From: an uncultured Dialister sp.
GTDB taxonomy: Bacteria; Bacillota; Negativicutes; Veillonellales; Dialisteraceae
Direction: 5' to 3'
Length of the DNA stretch: 34,995 nucleotides
Assembly: GCA_900547785.1 (NCBI GenBank)
Contig: URIB01000012.1
Span: forward strand, 1 to 34,995
Shown: one piece after another, positions 13,458 through 21,558 of the stretch
Numbering within the stretch: position 1 is the first letter of the stretch
Layout: every line of letters starts with the position of its first letter
Made by a program: the position numbers and the translations under genes
Notes under the pieces: generated by a model
Seen by the model: the letters and a program-made list of their open reading frames with translations, nothing else
The model's database searches: none
What the model was told of the DNA's origin: nothing

Positions 13458-13868
13458 TTAGCCCACTGTGAAGAGTGTGTCCCCACCCTGTACGCTCTGG
13501 CCTTCAGATACAGGCATGCCTGTAATCTTGCCATCGCAAGGCGACATAATCGGGTTACCCATCTTCATAGCTTCAAGAACCAGAACTTCATCGCCGGAAG
13601 CTACTGCATCACCAACGCGTTTGTTGATTTTAATAACTTTGCCGGGCATCGGAGCTTCGATAACTTCGCCTGCGCCTGCGGGAGCTGCTGCCGGTGCCGG
13701 TGCTGCTGCAGGTGCGGGAGCCGGAGCAGGAGCTGCTGCCGGTGCTGCTGCAGGTGCGGGAGCCGGAGCAGGAGCTGCTGCCGGTGCCGGTGCTGCTGCT
13801 GCAACGCCGCCATCTTTAACTACTACATCGTAATCTTGGCCGTTAACTGTTACGGTAAATTTTCTCAT
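13458..13868 (-). CDS. mmdC: Methylmalonyl-CoA decarboxylase biotin carrier subunit
   Basis: A 136-residue biotin carrier (gamma subunit). It has a short N-terminal segment (MRKFTVTVNGQDYDVVV), a flexible Ala/Pro linker of about 45 residues (roughly 22-67), then a biotinyl domain with PMPGKV and the biotinylated lysine in EAMKMGN. The start at 13868 follows AGGAGG by 7 nt; the upstream frame to 13904 only covers the intergenic spacer. It carries the carboxyl group from MmdA to the membrane subunit. It is the last gene of the operon, and the beta subunit MmdB usually found here is absent. The linker is encoded by near-repetitive GCx-CCx codons, which could vary in copy number. Confidence 0.93.
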   Translation of the reverse strand: MRKFTVTVNGQDYDVVVKDGGVAAAAPAPAAAPAPAPAPAAAPAAAPAPAPAPAAAPAPAAAPAGAGEVIEAPMPGKVIKINKRVGDAVASGDEVLVLEAMKMGNPIMSPCDGKITGMPVSEGQSVQGGDTLFTVG

Positions 13869-13904
13869 TGTTTTTCCTCCTAATTTTGTACTTTCAACTT
13901 TCAA

Positions 13905-14213
13905 TTAGAACTGCTGGTTGCCGGAAACACCTGCGATACGAGCGCCTGTTGTCCAGCCGGTTCTAGCTGCCGGGCGGATAGAAACAATTTCACCGCCGCC
14001 CATAGCAACGATTGCTGCGGCAATAGCTGCTACTACAGCACCATTATCTCCGGCTTTGGGAGCTGCTGCCGGTACTGCTCTTTTAGGAGCTGCTGCGGCA
14101 GCGGGTGCTGCGGACTGATTGAGAGATGAACGTACTTGCCAGATCATGATCAGGGCAATTACTGCTACTACGGCAGCAAATACCGCGATATACATAACTG
14201 TATCGTTATTCAT
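13905..14213 (-). CDS. mmdD: Methylmalonyl-CoA decarboxylase delta subunit (OadG family)
   Basis: A 102-residue protein with one N-terminal membrane segment (YIAVFAAVVAVIALIMIW, about residues 8-25), an Ala/Pro-rich linker, and a conserved C-terminal tail (RPAARTGWTTGARIAGVSG). This is the architecture of MmdD/OadG, which holds the carboxyltransferase to the membrane complex. AAAGGATG precedes the ATG. It lies between mmdA and mmdC as in Veillonella. The small epsilon subunit (MmdE) reported in Veillonella is not visible. Confidence 0.88.
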   Translation of the reverse strand: MNNDTVMYIAVFAAVVAVIALIMIWQVRSSLNQSAAPAAAAAPKRAVPAAAPKAGDNGAVVAAIAAAIVAMGGGEIVSIRPAARTGWTTGARIAGVSGNQQF

Positions 14214-14256
14214 CTATACCCATCCTTTCAAATATCATCAATGTATTAGCTATCTA

Positions 14257-15786
14257 TTACAGCGGAATGTTTCCGTGTTTCTTAGCCGGATGTACTTCAT
14301 GTTTGGAAGCAAGCATCTTCAGAGCATTGATAACTACGGGACGAGAGTTTCTTGGATCAATAACTGCATCTACATAGCCGCGTTCTGCTGCTTTGTAAGG
14401 AGTTGCAAATTCATCCACGTATTCTTTGGTGCGCTGTTCTTTCTCCGGATCTCTCTTGAAGATGATGTTAGCTGCGCCGGCAGGTCCCATAACAGCGATT
14501 TCTGCTGTCGGCCAAGCAAATACCTGGTCAGCACCCTGTTCACGGGAGCACATAGCGATGTAGGAACCGCCGTATGCTTTACGGAGAATGAGGGTAACTT
14601 TCGGAACGGTGGCTTCGCAGTATGCGAACAGCATTTTAGCGCCGTGGCGAATAACGCCGGCATATTCCTGCTGTTTGCCCGGGAGGAAGCCCGGTACGTC
14701 CACTACGTTGAGAACCGGAATGTTGAAACAGTCGCAGAAACGGATGAAGCGGGCAGCTTTATCGGATGCATTGTAGTCAAGGCAGCCTGCCATGAAGTTC
14801 GGCTGGTTGGCAATGATGCCGACGGTCTGTCCATCCATGCGGCAGAAGCCTGTGATAATGTTCTTCGCCCATTCTTTTGCCACATCATAAAATTCACCGT
14901 TATCAACGATTGATTTGATTACATCATACATATCATAGGGTGCGTTGGAGTTTTCCGGCATAAGGGTGTCAAGAGCCGGGTCCGTACGGCAGGGATCATC
15001 ACCGGTTTCTACAATCGGTGCATCTTCCATGTTGTTGCTCGGTAAGAAGGAGAGCAGATAACGAATCTGTTTAATGCAGTCTTCGTCATTTTCAGCCGCA
15101 AACTGAGCAACACCGGATGTACGGTTATGTGTCATAGCTCCGCCAAGAGCTTCAGCGGTAATTTTTTCGCCGGTGACAGATTCAACTACAGCCGGTCCTG
15201 TAAGGAACATCTGGGATGTACCTTTAACCATGTAGATGAAGTCGGTCAGTGCCGGGGAATATACAGCGCCGCCTGCAGACGGTCCCATGATAGCGGAAAT
15301 CTGCGGAATTACGCCGGATGCAATGGTATTGCACCAGAAGATTTTGCCGTAGCCGGAAAGTGCGTCTACCGCTTCCTGGATACGAGCTCCGCCGGAGTCA
15401 TTCAGACCTACGCAGGGAGCACCTACTTTAAGAGCCAGCTCGTTTACATGAACGATTTTAGCTGCATGCATTTCGCCCAGGGATCCGCCTTCTACTGTGA
15501 AGTCCTGTGCAAATGCAAATACCAGTCTTCCGTCAACAGTACCATATCCTGTAACAACACCTTCGCCCGGAAGATCTTTCTTTTCCTGACCGAAGTTGTA
15601 GCAACGGGATTTAACGAGTGCATTGACTTCTACGAAAGATCCTTCATCAAACAGAAGAGCGAGTCTTTCGCGAGCAGTCAGTTTGCCTTTTTCGTGCTGT
15701 TTTTCAACACGTTTTTCACCACCCATAGCCTCAACGTGAGCGAGGTTCTTATGGAGAAGTTCAATTCTTTCTGCAACAGTTGCCAT
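14257..15786 (-). CDS. mmdA: Methylmalonyl-CoA decarboxylase alpha subunit (carboxyltransferase)
   Basis: A 509-residue biotin-dependent carboxyltransferase. It shows the two-crotonase-domain build of the family: GGARIQEAV, GPSAGGAVYSPAL and FLTGPAVVESVTGE in the N-terminal half, then DVPGFLPGKQQE, KAYGGSYIAM and GPAGAANIIF in the C-terminal half. It moves CO2 from methylmalonyl-CoA to biotin on MmdC, giving propionyl-CoA. Propionyl-CoA carboxylase beta subunits look alike; the adjacent mmdD and mmdC and the absence of a biotin carboxylase identify it as the decarboxylase. TTGGAGG precedes the ATG. Confidence 0.94.
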   Translation of the reverse strand: MATVAERIELLHKNLAHVEAMGGEKRVEKQHEKGKLTARERLALLFDEGSFVEVNALVKSRCYNFGQEKKDLPGEGVVTGYGTVDGRLVFAFAQDFTVEGGSLGEMHAAKIVHVNELALKVGAPCVGLNDSGGARIQEAVDALSGYGKIFWCNTIASGVIPQISAIMGPSAGGAVYSPALTDFIYMVKGTSQMFLTGPAVVESVTGEKITAEALGGAMTHNRTSGVAQFAAENDEDCIKQIRYLLSFLPSNNMEDAPIVETGDDPCRTDPALDTLMPENSNAPYDMYDVIKSIVDNGEFYDVAKEWAKNIITGFCRMDGQTVGIIANQPNFMAGCLDYNASDKAARFIRFCDCFNIPVLNVVDVPGFLPGKQQEYAGVIRHGAKMLFAYCEATVPKVTLILRKAYGGSYIAMCSREQGADQVFAWPTAEIAVMGPAGAANIIFKRDPEKEQRTKEYVDEFATPYKAAERGYVDAVIDPRNSRPVVINALKMLASKHEVHPAKKHGNIPL

Positions 15787-15807
15787 TCTTACACCTCCAA
15801 AAATATT

Positions 15808-15845
15808 GGTCCCTTTGCGGGACGTCCCTATTATAGCATAGGGAC
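15808..15845 (-). promoter_or_regulatory. Intercistronic mutually exclusive hairpins and possible internal promoter
   Basis: Between the epimerase gene and mmdA the minus strand carries GTCCCTAT/ATAGGGAC (15838-15845 with 15824-15831, 8 bp) and GTCCC/GGGAC (15819-15823 with 15809-15813), built from the same repeated words so they can pair in alternative ways. The loop of the first contains an extended -10 (TGCTATAAT, -10 at 15830-15835). It could be an RNA processing site or an internal promoter for the mmd genes. Confidence 0.4.
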
Positions 15846-15859
15846 CGATCCTTATGCGA

Positions 15860-16297
15860 TTAGAAAGACGGGCCGCCGGGGCGTTCGGTCAGTTCCAGCA
15901 AAAGACCGGTAACTTTGGGATGCATAAATGCAATGTGGCAGCCGCCGGCACCGATTCTGAACTTTTTGTCAAGTTTAGCTTCATCCGGAAGAGCAGCCAG
16001 TGCTTCCACAATGTTGTCTACGCGGAGCGCTACATGCTGGAACCCGTTTTTACCGCCGTTTTTAGCGATGTAACGAGCGATCGGGCCGTCCGGAGTGGTC
16101 GAACCTAAAAATTCCAGTTCGCAAGCTTCGCTCTGTGCTGACGGTTTGAAGAAGCTTGTTGTAACATGCTGTTCTTCAACGGTTTCATCCGGCAGAGACG
16201 GTTCCAGATTCAGCAAATCTTTCATCTGCTGTTTAATCAGAGCCAAATCATTGACTGCCACACCGACATGGTCAACACACAATACTTTGAATGCCAT
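15860..16297 (-). CDS. mce: Methylmalonyl-CoA epimerase
   Basis: A 145-residue vicinal-oxygen-chelate fold protein that interconverts (R)- and (S)-methylmalonyl-CoA. It begins with CVDHVGVAVNDL (metal-binding His) and has FQHVALRVDNI (His) and a C-terminal GLLLELTE (Glu), typical metal ligands of the family, at normal length. AAAGGAGG precedes the ATG. It sits between the second MeaB and mmdA. This fits its role of supplying the S-isomer made from mutase product to the decarboxylase. Confidence 0.94.
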   Translation of the reverse strand: MAFKVLCVDHVGVAVNDLALIKQQMKDLLNLEPSLPDETVEEQHVTTSFFKPSAQSEACELEFLGSTTPDGPIARYIAKNGGKNGFQHVALRVDNIVEALAALPDEAKLDKKFRIGAGGCHIAFMHPKVTGLLLELTERPGGPSF

Positions 16298-16315
16298 AAT
16301 AATTCCTCCTTTGAA

Positions 16316-17254
16316 TTATTTAAATATATTTCCCACGATAGAATCAACCACTGTGAACGGGTCGGTTTCCCGTTCATAGACTTGTTCTACGTAGTCAGCA
16401 AATTTACCCGTCTTTACGACACTATCCATGACATGACGGGTGATATGACCGTGAATCATCTCAATCATCTCTGTACGTGCACGTTCACGTCTGCGTTCCT
16501 CCAGCAAGCCGGATTCTTCAAGATATTTTCGATGTTCACCTAAGGAATTGACGACGTCTGCCACGCCTTCATCCTTGTTTGCAATCGTTCGTTCAATCGG
16601 AGGACGCCAGTTCTGGGCTTCGCCCAAATCAAGCATCATTTCGATTTCTACATTTAAACGATCCGATCCGTCACGATCACATTTATTAATGCAGAATACA
16701 TCCCCGATTTCAAGGATGCCTGCTTTAATAGCTTGAATATCGTCACCCAGTCCGGGTACGAGCACAACAAGAGTTGTATCCGCATTCTTAACGATATCTA
16801 CTTCTGATTGCCCTACGCCTACTGTTTCGATGAGTATAACATCGAGTCCGAAAGCATCCATCAGCTTGACTGCATCGGAAGTCTTTCTGGATAATCCGCC
16901 AAGACTGCCGCGAGTACCCATACTGCGGATATATACACCTTCATCCAGTGTAAGGTCATTCATTCTGATACGGTCGCCAAGAATAGCACCGCCGGAGAAT
17001 GGAGAAGTTGGATCGATAGCCACGATACCAACTGTTTTGCCCTGTTTTCTGTATTGCTTGATCAGCGCGTCTGAAAGTGTGCTCTTACCCGCACCAGGTG
17101 CACCAGTAATACCGATGACCTGTGCACGACCGGTATGGTGGTAGATTTCTTTCATAATATCTTCCCAACCGTCACGTTCGTCTTCAACGATGGTGATTGC
17201 TCTCGCTAAGGCACGTCTGGATCCATCCCAAAAATTTTTCATTGAGAATTCCAT
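16316..17254 (-). CDS. meaB: Methylmalonyl-CoA mutase-associated GTPase MeaB (copy 2)
   Basis: A 312-residue MeaB/ArgK G3E GTPase with Walker A GAPGAGKS (51-58), IDPTSPFSGGAILGDR, IETVGVGQSE and a NKCD specificity motif. It is shorter than the first copy at 4151-5329 and lacks the long N-terminal extension. The start at 17254 was chosen because AAAGGCGG lies about 8 nt upstream; the frame open to 17302 has no ribosome binding site. It follows the split mutase genes, whose loading it probably assists. Confidence 0.92.
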   Translation of the reverse strand: MEFSMKNFWDGSRRALARAITIVEDERDGWEDIMKEIYHHTGRAQVIGITGAPGAGKSTLSDALIKQYRKQGKTVGIVAIDPTSPFSGGAILGDRIRMNDLTLDEGVYIRSMGTRGSLGGLSRKTSDAVKLMDAFGLDVILIETVGVGQSEVDIVKNADTTLVVLVPGLGDDIQAIKAGILEIGDVFCINKCDRDGSDRLNVEIEMMLDLGEAQNWRPPIERTIANKDEGVADVVNSLGEHRKYLEESGLLEERRRERARTEMIEMIHGHITRHVMDSVVKTGKFADYVEQVYERETDPFTVVDSIVGNIFK

Positions 17255-17352
17255 AGATACACCGCCTTTTGAAGAGTAAATATAGTCGCAGCGGGACCAC
17301 AAACAAATGCAGTCCCGTGTGCAACTATTGAGCTTTTATGAATCAGTATTGA

Positions 17353-17745
17353 TTATACGTTAGCTTTGATAAAATCAATAATTTCCTTGGTCGGGGTGCC
17401 CGGTGTAAAGATAGCTTTTACTCCGGCATCTTTGAGCCCGGGAATGTCCCCGGAAGGAATTACGCCGCCGCCGATAACAAGAACATCTTCCATTCCTTTA
17501 GCCTTCAATGATTCTACCACTTCCGGGAAAAGGGTGTTGTGAGCACCGGATAAAAGGCTCAGTGCCACTACATTAACGTCTTCTGCATCTGCCGCTTCCA
17601 CAATCTGCGGAACGGTTTGGCGAAGACCTGTGTAAATAACTTCCATACCTGCATCGCGAAGTGCACGAGCTACTACTTTTGCACCGCGGTCATGTCCATC
17701 GAGGCCCGGTTTTGCAACAAGAACTCTGATACGTTTATCTGCCAT
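17353..17745 (-). CDS. Methylmalonyl-CoA mutase B12-binding subunit (free-standing)
   Basis: A 130-residue protein consisting only of the cobalamin-binding Rossmann-like domain. It has DGHDRG near residue 16 (His lower ligand), SLLSGAH, and IGGGVIP. Unlike the orphan at 10449 it keeps every B12 contact. It pairs with the catalytic subunit encoded just upstream to form a split mutase, an arrangement best known from archaea and some anaerobic bacteria. TGGAGG precedes the ATG. Confidence 0.93.
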   Translation of the reverse strand: MADKRIRVLVAKPGLDGHDRGAKVVARALRDAGMEVIYTGLRQTVPQIVEAADAEDVNVVALSLLSGAHNTLFPEVVESLKAKGMEDVLVIGGGVIPSGDIPGLKDAGVKAIFTPGTPTKEIIDFIKANV

Positions 17746-17778
17746 AGTTATATACCTCCAGAAATATTTTAGTTAGGA

Positions 17779-19425
17779 TTAAAGAGTGTTGTGTGCTTTG
17801 TATTCGCCGAATACTTTACGGAGAACTCCGCAAATTTCGCCGAGCGAGCAGTAAGCACGTACGCAGTCAAGGATAACCGGCATAAGGTTTACGGATTCAT
17901 CAGCAGCAGCTACTTCGAGCTTCTTCAGTTCTTCCTGAACCTTTGCGTTATCACGTTCTGCCTTAACTTTAGCCAGCTTGTTCTTCTGGAATTCGCCTGC
18001 CGATGCATCAACCTTCAGGAGGCCTTCAACCGGAGCTTCTTCCATGGTGAACTTGTTGACGCCGACAATTGTCTTTTCGCCGGATTCAACAGCCATCTGC
18101 CAAGCGTAAGCAGATTCCTGGATTTCTTTCTGGATATAACCTTTGTCAATAGCTTCTACTGCGCCGCCCATTTCGTCAATCTTGCGGATGTATTCTCTTG
18201 CTTCCGCTTCGATTGCATTGGTCATAGCTTCTACATAATAAGAGCCGCCGAGCGGGTCAACAACGTCAGCCAGTCCGGATTCGTAAGCAACGATCTGCTG
18301 TGTACGCAGAGCTACGGTTACGGATTCGGTTGTCGGCAAAGCGAGAGCTTCGTCGCGGGAGTTGGTGTGCAAGGACTGTGTTCCGCCCATAACTGCTGCT
18401 GCTGTCTGAAGAGCAACACGAACGATGTTGTTGTTCGGCTGCTGAGCGGTCAGCATGGAGCCTGCTGTCTGGGTATGAACACGGAGCATCATGGATTTCG
18501 GTTTCTGAGCATGGAAACGTTCTTTAAGAATGGATGCCCAGAGACGACGGGATGCACGGAATTTTGCAACTTCTTCAAGTACGTTGTTGTGTGCGTTCCA
18601 GAAGAAGGAGAGACGGCCTGCAAAATCATCGATTTTCAGTCCGGCTTTCAAAGCTGCTTCGATATAAGCGATACCGTCAGCAATGGTGAATGCAATTTCC
18701 TGTGCTGCAGTAGAACCTGCTTCACGGATATGGTAGCCGGAAATGGAAATGGTGTTCCACTTCGGTACGTTCTGGGAGCAGTATTCAAAAATGTTGGTAA
18801 TTAAACGCATGGACGGTTTAACCGGGAAAATATAGGTTCCGCGGGCAGCATATTCTTTCAGAATATCGTTCTGGATGGTGCCGCGAAGCTGGTCAGCCGG
18901 TACGCCCTGCTTTTCAGCAACTGCAATGTACATAGCAAGCAATACGGATGCCGGTGCATTGATGGTCATGGATGTGGAAACTTTGCCCAAATCGATCTGG
19001 TCGAAAAGGATTTCCATATCTTTTAATGTATCGATTGCAACGCCTACCTTGCCGATTTCGCCGATGGCCATTTTGTCATCAGAGTCATAGCCGATCTGTG
19101 TCGGAAGGTCGAATGCGCAGGACAGACCGGATCCGCCGTTTGCAATCAGATAACGATAACGTTTGTTTGATTCTTCAGCTGTAGCGAAGCCTGCATACAT
19201 ACGCATTGTCCAAAGACGGCCGCGGTACATTGTCGGCTGAACGCCGCGGGTATATGGATATTCCCCGGGGATTCCGAGATCTCTTTCATAATCAAACCCG
19301 TCAATATCAAGCGGGGTATACAGCTTGTTGTGTTTCAGCCCAACTCTTTCCGGAGTCTTTGCGTAGGATTTTGCGCAAGCAGCTTCGTATGCTTCAAGTT
19401 TGGCTTTCAGGGATTCGTTTGCCAT
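17779..19425 (-). CDS. Methylmalonyl-CoA mutase catalytic subunit (split type)
   Basis: A 548-residue barrel subunit without the C-terminal cobalamin domain. RMYAGFATAEESN (substrate Tyr) and YAARGTYIFPV (substrate-carboxylate Arg) are the methylmalonyl-specific residues, so isobutyryl- or ethylmalonyl-CoA mutase is less likely. Other family motifs are SGYHIREAG, RVHTQTAGSML, TQSLHTNSRDEAL and DPLGGSYYVE. It is the first gene of the second operon, with GGAGGAAG about 7 nt upstream of the ATG and a structured 230-nt leader. It duplicates the reaction of MutAB but is not preceded by a B12 riboswitch. Confidence 0.94.
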   Translation of the reverse strand: MANESLKAKLEAYEAACAKSYAKTPERVGLKHNKLYTPLDIDGFDYERDLGIPGEYPYTRGVQPTMYRGRLWTMRMYAGFATAEESNKRYRYLIANGGSGLSCAFDLPTQIGYDSDDKMAIGEIGKVGVAIDTLKDMEILFDQIDLGKVSTSMTINAPASVLLAMYIAVAEKQGVPADQLRGTIQNDILKEYAARGTYIFPVKPSMRLITNIFEYCSQNVPKWNTISISGYHIREAGSTAAQEIAFTIADGIAYIEAALKAGLKIDDFAGRLSFFWNAHNNVLEEVAKFRASRRLWASILKERFHAQKPKSMMLRVHTQTAGSMLTAQQPNNNIVRVALQTAAAVMGGTQSLHTNSRDEALALPTTESVTVALRTQQIVAYESGLADVVDPLGGSYYVEAMTNAIEAEAREYIRKIDEMGGAVEAIDKGYIQKEIQESAYAWQMAVESGEKTIVGVNKFTMEEAPVEGLLKVDASAGEFQKNKLAKVKAERDNAKVQEELKKLEVAAADESVNLMPVILDCVRAYCSLGEICGVLRKVFGEYKAHNTL

Positions 19426-19553
19426 AAGTTCATCTTCCTCCTAAAAATACAAGTAATTGACGGAAGTTTTCATCCTCTTTTCATGAATAACAAGCGGCGA
19501 CATTTTTGTTCTTCTCACTTGTAAACTTCCCGGATGATTACCTCCTGTTCTGC

Positions 19554-19627
19554 GGATTCACAAAGTCCTATCGCTGCGGTGCCGCATTTTTTGTCTTGTC
19601 ACCGAAGCAGGACCTCTTGCGGAATCC
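19554..19627 (-). promoter_or_regulatory. Structured leader of the split-mutase operon (unassigned RNA element)
   Basis: Nested stems on the minus strand: GGATTC/GAATCC (19622-19627 with 19554-19559), GTCCT/AGGAC (19609-19613 with 19565-19569) and GCTTCGGTG/CACCGCAGC (19600-19608 with 19573-19581, one mismatch). The loop is 18 nt (ACAAGACAAAAAATGCGG). No B12 box is present and no known riboswitch class is recognised. A Shine-Dalgarno-like AGGAGG without a good start codon follows at about 19539-19544. Confidence 0.45.
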
Positions 19628-19665
19628 ATATATGATTCTGCCTTCAGGCAGTTATCACCATAAAT

Positions 19666-19693
19666 ATTATATAACAATAAGAGTTTTTGTAAA
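19666..19693 (-). promoter_or_regulatory. Promoter of the split-mutase/mmd operon
   Basis: Minus strand TTTACA (19688-19693), 16 nt, TATAAT (19666-19671). It lies just after the CoA-transferase gene, giving the operon its own start and a leader of about 230 nt. Confidence 0.65.
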
Positions 19694-19715
19694 GAAATCT
19701 ATGAAAGTTCTTTCA

Positions 19716-21272
19716 TTATTTCTTAAAAAGCATGGTTCCGTTTTCAGCCAGGCTCTTATGGAAATCAAATGCTTCCGCCAGAAGATGCGGAGTCTGGCTG
19801 TTGCCGTTAGCCGCACATGCTCTTTCGAAGTAGTCCATAAGCTGTGCCCGGTAATCCGGATGAGCTACATTATTGATAATAAGCTTTGCTCTTTCTTTCG
19901 GTGAAAGTCCGCGAACGTCGGCCACACCCTGTTCGGAAATAAATACATGGGTGTCATGTTCCGTATGATCTACATGGGAGCACATCGGAACAACAGCGGA
20001 GATAGCGCCGCCTTTAGCCGTGCTGTGGCAGAAGAAGCAGGAGAGGAATCCGTTGCGTGCAAAGTCACCGGATCCGCCGATGCCGTTCATCAATTTCGTC
20101 CCGGATACGTGGGTGGAGTTGACATGCCCGTAAATATCCATTTCCAATGCCGTATTCATGGCAATAACACCAATGCGGCGTCCTACTTCACCGTTATTGG
20201 AAATTTCCTGCGGACGGAGAATAATCTTTTTGCTGTATTTTTCAATATTGTCATAGAAACGTTTCAGTCCATCCGGGGACGGGGACAAGGATGTGCCGGA
20301 AATCATGTCAATCTTGTCTTTATCAATCAAATCAAACATGCCGTCCTGGATAACTTCCGTATATACGGAAAGATTCTTGAAGTCGGAATTAACAAGTCCG
20401 TTAATAACGGCATTTGCCACATTGCCTACGCCGGACTGCAAGGGAAGCAGGTTTTCCGGAAGTCTGCCGTGTTTGACTTCATTTTTCAGGAAATCAACGA
20501 GGTTGTTTCCCATTCTTTCAGCGTCATCATCAAGCGGCGCGAGTGCACGGGTTACGTCCGGCAAATCACAGGGAACGATGGCCGCAATCTTATCCGGATC
20601 GACCGGGATATAGCTTGTGCCGATGCGATCTCCGGCGCCGGTAATCGGAATCGGTTCACAGAAAGGCGGATTTTTACGCATATAAATATCTGCCATGCCG
20701 TCTAATTCTTTGGGCTGTGTAGTATTTACTTCCACAATGACTTTCTTTGCCGTATCAACGAAAACGGGGGAGTTTCCGATAGCCGTTGTTGTAACAAGAC
20801 CGATTTTTCCATCTCTCTTTACAATCTTGCACACTTCAACCACCGCAAAATCAGGTCCGGTCACACGTTTTCCGTCAGCATCGGTGAAAAATCCCGCACG
20901 GATCTGCTGTGCCACATGGCTCAAATGCAGGTCGAAGTAATTAATATCACCGGCATTGATGGCTTTTCTCAGCGTTCCGTTCGTCTGATAAGGCATACGG
21001 TTTCTGATACCGTTTACCGCTACGAGTTCTCCGTCAATCTGAGATCCTGTAGATGCACCTGTCCATACGTCCACCTGGAACGGCGTTTCTTTCATGCGTT
21101 CCGCTAATTCATGCATCGTGATTTTCGGATATCCGCAAGGAGTAAATCCGCTGATGCCGAGAATGTCGCCGGGCTGAATCATCGCTGCGGCCGTTTTTGC
21201 ATCGCAAACTTTCGCAAGAAGATCTTTGTCCTCAATCCGGCTAAGGAACTCACTGTCATTGGTGTCGATCAT
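19716..21272 (-). CDS. Succinyl-CoA:propionate/acetate CoA-transferase (Cat1/ScpC family)
   Basis: A 518-residue class I CoA-transferase (acetyl-CoA hydrolase/transferase family). It shows GFTPCGYPK near the N-terminus, GVGNVANAV, RPQEISNNGEVGRR, and NTALEMDIYGHVNST containing the conserved Glu that carries CoA, followed by GIGGSGDFARNG. Here it most likely moves CoA from propionyl-CoA to succinate, closing the succinate decarboxylation cycle; acetate is an alternative acceptor. The ATG at 21272 is 9 nt after GGGAGG; the ATG at 21281 directly abuts that site. It lies upstream of the split-mutase operon in the same direction. Confidence 0.9.
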   Translation of the reverse strand: MIDTNDSEFLSRIEDKDLLAKVCDAKTAAAMIQPGDILGISGFTPCGYPKITMHELAERMKETPFQVDVWTGASTGSQIDGELVAVNGIRNRMPYQTNGTLRKAINAGDINYFDLHLSHVAQQIRAGFFTDADGKRVTGPDFAVVEVCKIVKRDGKIGLVTTTAIGNSPVFVDTAKKVIVEVNTTQPKELDGMADIYMRKNPPFCEPIPITGAGDRIGTSYIPVDPDKIAAIVPCDLPDVTRALAPLDDDAERMGNNLVDFLKNEVKHGRLPENLLPLQSGVGNVANAVINGLVNSDFKNLSVYTEVIQDGMFDLIDKDKIDMISGTSLSPSPDGLKRFYDNIEKYSKKIILRPQEISNNGEVGRRIGVIAMNTALEMDIYGHVNSTHVSGTKLMNGIGGSGDFARNGFLSCFFCHSTAKGGAISAVVPMCSHVDHTEHDTHVFISEQGVADVRGLSPKERAKLIINNVAHPDYRAQLMDYFERACAANGNSQTPHLLAEAFDFHKSLAENGTMLFKK

Positions 21273-21436
21273 TACTATCATCCTCCCAAAATAAATAAAA
21301 TATAAAAGTCCGCGGTCCGTGTATATTATTTATTTTAAATACCGCAGAACCTCCAGCCTGATAAGCCGGTCATACGTATTTTGCGCCGCCCGTATCCCCA
21401 CGTGCTTCACAAAATTTTACGACCATTACCTTTTTA

Positions 21437-21442
21437 ATTATA
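21437..21442 (-). promoter_or_regulatory. Extended -10 promoter of the CoA-transferase gene
   Basis: Minus strand TGCTATAAT (extended -10; TATAAT at 21437-21442), no clear -35. It would give a leader of about 155 nt before the ATG at 21272. Confidence 0.5.
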
Positions 21443-21558
21443 GCATACTTTTTCAGATCGTGTCGGATTCAGCGCAGTTCTTCTCTCATAAAATCCCTAA
21501 CAGGTATTATAAATTTTTCCTATTGGACAAACCGTTTTTTATATGAATAGAGAATATT

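Noticed and set aside
13407..13883. Cysteine-rich plus-strand ORF opposite mmdC
   Set aside because: The Cys/Arg/Ser repeats are the reverse complement of the Ala/Pro linker codons of the biotin carrier.
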